From Agrococcus jejuensis (GTDB lineage Bacteria; Actinomycetota; Actinomycetes; Actinomycetales; Microbacteriaceae): a stretch of 64,000 bases of DNA. Positions 60,134-64,000 of this stretch are shown here, in pieces (the stretch's first letter is position 1; the number at the start of each line of letters is the position of its first letter). The notes beneath the pieces are model-generated. The model worked only from the letters and a program-made list of their open reading frames with translations, did not search any database and was not told where the DNA came from. Where the stretch lies: the NCBI RefSeq assembly GCF_900099705.1, contig NZ_LT629695.1:3100001-3164000 (forward strand), written 5' to 3'. The translations under genes were made by a program, and so were the position numbers.

Positions 60134-60951
60134 GTCGCGCCGAGCGCGACGCGAGCGTGCCGCGCGGCTTCGTGCCGCAGGTGCTGCTCGTCCCGGCCGC
60201 GCTCGGCCTCGCCCTGCTCGTCGTGCCGCTGCTCGCGCTCGTCGGACGCGTCGAGTGGTCGACGCTCGTCGCCGACGTCACGGCGCCCGCCGCGCTCTCG
60301 GCGCTCGGGCTCTCGCTGCAGACCGGGCTCGTCGCGACGCTGCTGTGCGTCGTGCTGGGCGTGCCCATCGCCCTCTGCATCGCACGATCCGGCGACCGCG
60401 TGGCGGCGCTGCTGCGCGCGGTCGTGACGGTGCCGCTCGTGCTGCCACCCATGGTCGGCGGCGTCGCGCTGCTCTTCCTGTTCGGCCGCACGGGCTGGCT
60501 CGGCCCGCTGCTCGCCGAGTGGGGCATCCGCATCCCGTTCTCGACGCCCGCCGTCGTGCTCGCGCAGACGTTCGTCGCGCTGCCCTTCCTCGTGCTCGCG
60601 GTCGAGGGGTCGCTGCGGTCGGTCGGCGTCGGCTACGAGCAGGCGGCGGCGGCGCTCGGTGCTGGTCGCTGGCGCATCCTGCTGCGCATCACCCTGCCGC
60701 TCGCGGCGCCCGGCCTCGTCGCCGGCGTCATCCTCTGCTTCGCCCGCGCGATCGGCGAGTTCGGCGCGACGGCGCTCTTCGCAGGCAACGCACCGGGCAC
60801 GACGCAGACGATGCCGCTCGCCATCTACACGGCGTTCAACGGCGCGGGCGTCTCGCAGGGCACGGCGGTCGCGCTGTCGCTGCTGCTGCTCGCCACCTCG
60901 GTCGCGGTGCTGCTGCTCGTGCGCGCGTGGCGTCCGGGAGCCGCGCGATGA
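60130..60951 (+). CDS. modB: Molybdate ABC transporter permease ModB
   Basis: A 273-residue inner-membrane permease with about six helices. The ABC permease loop is EQAAAALGAGRWRILLRITLPLAAPGLVAG near residue 175 (the EAA motif), and RAIGEFGATALFAGNAPGTTQTMPLAIYTAF near 203 is typical of ModB/CysT. VPLVLPPMVGGVALLFLFGR lies earlier. GTG start overlapping the modA stop; ATGA overlap with modC. Confidence 0.95.
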   Translation: MSRAERDASVPRGFVPQVLLVPAALGLALLVVPLLALVGRVEWSTLVADVTAPAALSALGLSLQTGLVATLLCVVLGVPIALCIARSGDRVAALLRAVVTVPLVLPPMVGGVALLFLFGRTGWLGPLLAEWGIRIPFSTPAVVLAQTFVALPFLVLAVEGSLRSVGVGYEQAAAALGAGRWRILLRITLPLAAPGLVAGVILCFARAIGEFGATALFAGNAPGTTQTMPLAIYTAFNGAGVSQGTAVALSLLLLATSVAVLLLVRAWRPGAAR

Positions 60952-62042
60952 CGGCGGCGGCGCTCGACGCGCACGTCGTCGTGGCGCGGCGCGAGTTCAC
61001 GCTCGACGCGGCGATCCGCGTCGACGCGGGCGAGGTCGTCGCGGTCATGGGACCGAGCGGCGCAGGCAAGTCGACGCTGCTCGGCGCGCTCGCGGGGCTC
61101 GTGCGCCCGACGGGCGGTCGCATCCGCCTGGGCGACGCGGTGCTCGACGACGGGACGCGGCGCGGGCACGTCGCGCCCATGCACCGCGGCGTCGTGCTGC
61201 TCGGCCAGGACCCGCGGCTCTTCCCGCACCTCACGGCGCTCGAGAACGTGGCGTTCGCGCTGCACGTCGGCGGCAGTCGCGGCGCACGGGCGAGGGCGGA
61301 TGCCGCGACGTGGCTCGAGCGCGTCGGGCTCGGAGGGGCTGGAGACCGACGGCCCGATCGGCTGTCCGGCGGGCAGCAGCAGCGCGTCGCGCTCGCTCGC
61401 GCCCTCGCGGCGGCGCCGCAGGCGCTGCTGCTCGACGAGCCGCTGACGTCGCTCGACCCCGAGACGGCCGCCGACATCCGCTCGGTGCTCGCCGAGCAGG
61501 TGCGTGCGACGGGCAGCACGACCGTCGTCGTGACGCACGACGCGATCGACGCCGTGACGCTCGCCGACCGGCTCGTCGTCGTGGAGGGCGGGCGGATCGT
61601 GCAGCAAGGCGCGGTGCGAGTGGTCCTCGGGGCACCCGCGACGCGCTTCGCCGCCGCGATCGCCGGCGTGAACCGCCTCGAGGGCGTCGCGCGCGGCGGA
61701 GGATGGGCGTCGGCCGCGGGCGACGTCGCGCTGCCCGCGGTCGACGGGGCGCGCGTCGACGCTGCCGTGCAGGAGGGGCAGCCGCTCGTGGCGGTGTTCG
61801 CGCCCTCGGCAGTGGACGTGCGGACGAGGGTCGACGCCTCCGCCGACGATGCGTCCGCGTGGCCTGCGCGCGTCGCGCGGCTCGAGGCGACGCTCGGCGG
61901 CGTCCGCGTCGTGGCGGATGCCCACGGCCAGCTCGTGTCGGCCGAGCTCGCCGTCTCGCACGCTGCCGACCTGGGTCTCGCGCCCGGCGTCGCCGTGACG
62001 TTGTCGGTCGACCCGCGGGCGGTGCGGCTCCTCGCGGCGTGA
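60948..62042 (+). CDS. modC: Molybdate ABC transporter ATPase ModC
   Basis: A 364-residue ABC ATPase. Walker A GPSGAGKST near residue 35, Q-loop LLGQDPRLFPHLT, signature LSGGQQQRVALARAL near 139, Walker B ALLLDEPLTSLDPE, switch histidine VVVTHDAID. A C-terminal regulatory Mop/TOBE-type domain follows from about 240, more diverged than usual. It energises molybdate uptake with ModA and ModB. Confidence 0.94.
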   Translation: MTAAALDAHVVVARREFTLDAAIRVDAGEVVAVMGPSGAGKSTLLGALAGLVRPTGGRIRLGDAVLDDGTRRGHVAPMHRGVVLLGQDPRLFPHLTALENVAFALHVGGSRGARARADAATWLERVGLGGAGDRRPDRLSGGQQQRVALARALAAAPQALLLDEPLTSLDPETAADIRSVLAEQVRATGSTTVVVTHDAIDAVTLADRLVVVEGGRIVQQGAVRVVLGAPATRFAAAIAGVNRLEGVARGGGWASAAGDVALPAVDGARVDAAVQEGQPLVAVFAPSAVDVRTRVDASADDASAWPARVARLEATLGGVRVVADAHGQLVSAELAVSHAADLGLAPGVAVTLSVDPRAVRLLAA

Positions 62043-62131
62043 CGCGCTGCGGAACGACCGGGCGACCGGATTGCCGGTTCTGCCATCGGCGGAAGCCCCG
62101 CCAGCCTCTCGTCGCCATGCGACTCGGCCAG

Positions 62132-62137
62132 TAGCGT
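62132..62137 (+). promoter_or_regulatory. -10 element for the moaA mini-ORF transcript
   Basis: TAGCGT, with exactly six bases (CGGAGG) before the ATG of the 7-codon upstream ORF, so the predicted first base of the mRNA is that ATG. Confidence 0.55.
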
Positions 62138-62143
62138 CGGAGG

Positions 62144-62167
62144 ATGCAACAGGAGCGCCGCCCGTGA
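62144..62167 (+). CDS. Leaderless 7-codon upstream ORF coupled to moaA
   Basis: ATG-CAA-CAG-GAG-CGC-CGC-CCG-TGA encodes MQQERRP. A TAGCGT hexamer six bases upstream makes the ATG the probable transcript start. The stop overlaps the moaA GTG (GTGA, 62164-62167), and an AGGAG inside the mini-ORF (62151-62155) is eight bases before that GTG. The arrangement suggests that ribosomes load on the leaderless ATG and then reinitiate on moaA. No homology evidence is possible for so short a peptide. Confidence 0.5.
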   Translation: MQQERRP

Positions 62168-63246
62168 CGGCGACGCCGGTCTCGATCGGGCGTCGCCCCA
62201 GCATCCTGCCCGGCGACGAGGGCGCCTCCGGACCGCTCGTCGACGGCTTCGGCCGCGTGCACCGCGACCTGCGCATCTCGCTCACCGACCGCTGCTCGCT
62301 GCGCTGCACCTACTGCATGCCCGAGCAGGGCATGGAGTGGCTCGCCCGTACGAGCATCCTCACGCTCGACGAGATCGAGCGCGTCGCGCGCGTCGCGGCC
62401 GCCGCGGGCATCACGACGCTGCGGCTCACGGGCGGCGAGCCGCTGCTGCGCCCCGACATCGTCGAGGTCGTCGACCGGCTCGCGCGCATCCGCGGCGTCG
62501 ACGGCGAGCCGCTGCACGTGGCGATGACGACGAACGGCATCCGCCTCAAGGAGCTGCTGCCGTCGCTCGTCGACGCGGGGCTGCGCCGCCTCAACATCTC
62601 GATCGACACCATCGATCGCGAGCGGTTCGCGACGCTCACGCGACGCGATCGGCTCGACGACGTGCTCGAGGGCATCGAGGCCGCGCGCGCGTCGGGACTG
62701 CGTCCGCTCAAGCTCAACGCCGTCGCCATGCGCGGCGTCAACGACGACGAGCTCGTCGACCTCGTCGCGTTCGCGATCGCGCACGACGCGCAGCTGCGCT
62801 TCATCGAGCAGATGCCGCTCGACGCCGGCCACACGTGGGATCGCGCGACGATGGTGACGCGCGAGGAGATCCTCGAGACGCTCTCGGCGCGCTGGGACCT
62901 CGAGCCCGTGCCCGGCCGCGGCGGTGCTCCCGCGGAGCGCTGGACGCTCGCGGGGGAGACGACGAGCGACGGCGAGCCCTGCACCGTTGGCGTCATCGCC
63001 TCGGTCACGGCCCCGTTCTGCGGTGACTGCGACCGTCTGCGTCTCACGGCCGACGGCCAGCTGCGCAACTGCCTGTTCTCGACGAGCGAGTACGACCTGC
63101 TGCCGGTGCTGCGCGGCGACGCGTCCACCGACGCGGCGATCGACGCCGTGCTGCGCGCCTGCATCCGCGGCAAGCTGCCCGGCCATGCCATCGACGACCC
63201 GGGCTTCCTGCAGCCCGCGCGTGGCATGAACGCCATCGGCGGCTGA
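62164..63246 (+). CDS. moaA: GTP 3',8-cyclase MoaA
   Basis: A 360-residue radical SAM enzyme starting molybdopterin synthesis from GTP. The N-terminal cluster is CSLRCTYCMP near residue 45, LTGGEPLLRPD near 86 follows, and the C-terminal cluster cysteines are in TAPFCGDCDRLRLTADGQLRNCLFS near 283. The last residues read NAIGG, the conserved double-glycine tail. The GTG start is fixed by the overlap with a mini-ORF and an AGGAG eight bases upstream. It stands 121 bp after modC with its own promoter. Confidence 0.96.
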   Translation: MTATPVSIGRRPSILPGDEGASGPLVDGFGRVHRDLRISLTDRCSLRCTYCMPEQGMEWLARTSILTLDEIERVARVAAAAGITTLRLTGGEPLLRPDIVEVVDRLARIRGVDGEPLHVAMTTNGIRLKELLPSLVDAGLRRLNISIDTIDRERFATLTRRDRLDDVLEGIEAARASGLRPLKLNAVAMRGVNDDELVDLVAFAIAHDAQLRFIEQMPLDAGHTWDRATMVTREEILETLSARWDLEPVPGRGGAPAERWTLAGETTSDGEPCTVGVIASVTAPFCGDCDRLRLTADGQLRNCLFSTSEYDLLPVLRGDASTDAAIDAVLRACIRGKLPGHAIDDPGFLQPARGMNAIGG

Positions 63247-63334
63247 GCCGCGCGCATCCCCGCCCGTCCTTGCCACGCGAGGACGGCATCCGCCTGCCCT
63301 TCGGCCGCCCGCGGATGCCGCCGCACGCACGAAC

Positions 63335-63364
63335 GACGGGGCCGGCCCGAAGGCCGACCCCGTC
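63335..63364. terminator. Terminator after moaA
   Basis: GACGGGGCCGGCC (63335-63347) pairs with GGCCGACCCCGTC (63352-63364) around CGAA, with one C-A mismatch. It lies between moaA and the converging fasciclin gene, so it can act both ways. Confidence 0.8.
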
Positions 63365-63422
63365 GCATCTCCCGTGTCGATCTGACGATCGATCCGAACC
63401 GATCCGAGGATCGGGTGCCCGA

Positions 63423-64000
63423 TCACATCGGGGGCATCAGCACCGAGTCGATGAGGTAGACGGTCGCGTTCGCCGTCTGGACGCCGCCGCAGATGACTGC
63501 CGCGGTGCCGTTCACCGTGATGTTGTCGCCCGAGCCCTCGACCGTGAGGGTCGCGCCGTTGACCGTGGTGTGCTCGCCGTCGATGTCGTCGGGAGCGATC
63601 TGGCCGGGGATGACGTGGTACGTCAGCACCGAGGTCAGCGTCGCAGCACCCTCGGGCGTCTGCAGCGCAGCGACCGTGTCAGCCGGCAGCGCCGCGAAGG
63701 CGTCGTCGACCGGAGCGAAGACGGTGAACTCGTCGCCGTTGAGCGTGTCCACGAGGTTGACGTCGGGGTTCAGGCCACCCGACACGGCCGCCGTGAGCGT
63801 CGTGAGGAGCGGGTTGTTGGAGGCCGCGACCGCGACCGGGTCCTGGGCCATGCCCTCGACCGAGCCGGAGCCGTCCGGCACTGCCTCCGCGTACGCGGCG
63901 CAGCCGGAGCCGACGAGGTTCGCTGCGGGGTCGGCCGCGGCCGACGTCTCAGGAGCCTCCGAGGCCGAGGTCTCGGGGGCCGACGACTCGGACGAGCCGC
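63423..64000 (-). CDS. Fasciclin-domain secreted protein (5' end outside window)
   Basis: The visible C-terminal 191 residues include a Ser/Glu/Thr/Ala-rich low-complexity linker ([18 protein letters not shown]), a short [23 protein letters not shown], and a complete fasciclin (FAS1) domain: [61 protein letters not shown] (the YH motif) and [15 protein letters not shown]. It matches MPB70/MPT83-like surface lipoproteins of Actinobacteria. The signal peptide and possible lipobox should lie beyond the right edge. Confidence 0.93.
   Translation of the reverse strand, partial: GSSESSAPETSASEAPETSAAADPAANLVGSGCAAYAEAVPDGSGSVEGMAQDPVAVAASNNPLLTTLTAAVSGGLNPDVNLVDTLNGDEFTVFAPVDDAFAALPADTVAALQTPEGAATLTSVLTYHVIPGQIAPDDIDGEHTTVNGATLTVEGSGDNITVNGTAAVICGGVQTANATVYLIDSVLMPPM

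Overview
The window is about 73% G+C by eye, densely coded on both strands with short intergenic gaps, and contains no mobile element, rRNA or CRISPR array. It looks like chromosomal backbone of a high-GC Actinobacterium, most likely a Microbacteriaceae-type organism (an Agrococcus-like genus would fit, but this is a guess). Supporting signs are an actinobacterial SOS box, a mycothiol-type Rv2466c-family oxidoreductase, F420-type luciferase-like oxidoreductases, a MoeZ-type ThiF-rhodanese fusion, a cell wall binding repeat 2 protein, and gene order shared with Mycobacterium tuberculosis.

Layout. 0-6.4 kb: the 3' part of ligA translationally coupled to a DinB-like gene and an AAA ATPase, then a kinase-fold phosphotransferase, an SQR-like flavoprotein and a GyrI-like protein. 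6.4-9.6 kb: an SOS-box radical SAM gene diverging from two tandem YdcF paralogues. 9.6-13.5 kb: gatCAB and a small stress membrane protein, both closed by strong hairpins. 13.5-19.7 kb: two divergent LLM oxidoreductases, DUF3097, an MFS transporter, an ArsR-CDF metal efflux pair and an SGNH hydrolase. 19.7-23.2 kb: a TPP riboswitch controlling a YkoEDC thiamine/HMP importer plus a P-loop kinase. 23.2-30 kb: oxidoreductase, metallopeptidase, desaturase, CWB2 surface protein, tRNA-His, orn, a PNPOx-like gene, a HAD phosphatase fused to the end of tRNA-Arg, and DedA. 30-47.8 kb: YceI, a second SSB, EttA, thioesterases, MMSDH, hypothetical genes, GlbO, MscS, PepN, an Rv2466c homologue, RpiB and Nei; much of this follows the M. 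tuberculosis Rv2464c-Rv2478c neighbourhood. 47.8-53.1 kb: a lipoprotein, GH1 glucosidase, TOPRIM protein, Pr6Pr membrane protein, tRNA-Gly, and a TetR operon with two paralogous membrane proteins. 53.2-63.3 kb: a molybdenum cluster comprising a molybdopterin oxidoreductase, mogA-moaE, a convergent moeZ-moeA-moaC-moaD operon, an HTH-TOBE protein, modABC and moaA. The right edge holds part of a fasciclin-domain lipoprotein-like protein.

How it works together. The molybdenum block covers molybdate uptake and most cofactor synthesis steps beside one user enzyme; no mobA is visible. The thiamine block is a complete ECF importer with its own RNA switch. The most striking cross-cutting feature is promoter architecture: 21 genes and one upstream mini-ORF have a TANNNT hexamer 6-8 nt before the start codon, implying leaderless mRNAs. 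This also fixes many GTG starts. Special cases are a leaderless 7-codon ORF coupled to moaA, an orn promoter built on the preceding stop codon, an SOS box over the radical SAM promoter, and a HAD gene that starts one base after a tRNA. I did not see a clear new defence system; the best candidates for undescribed biology are these expression arrangements, the TetR/DPRRN membrane pair and several unrecognised genes.
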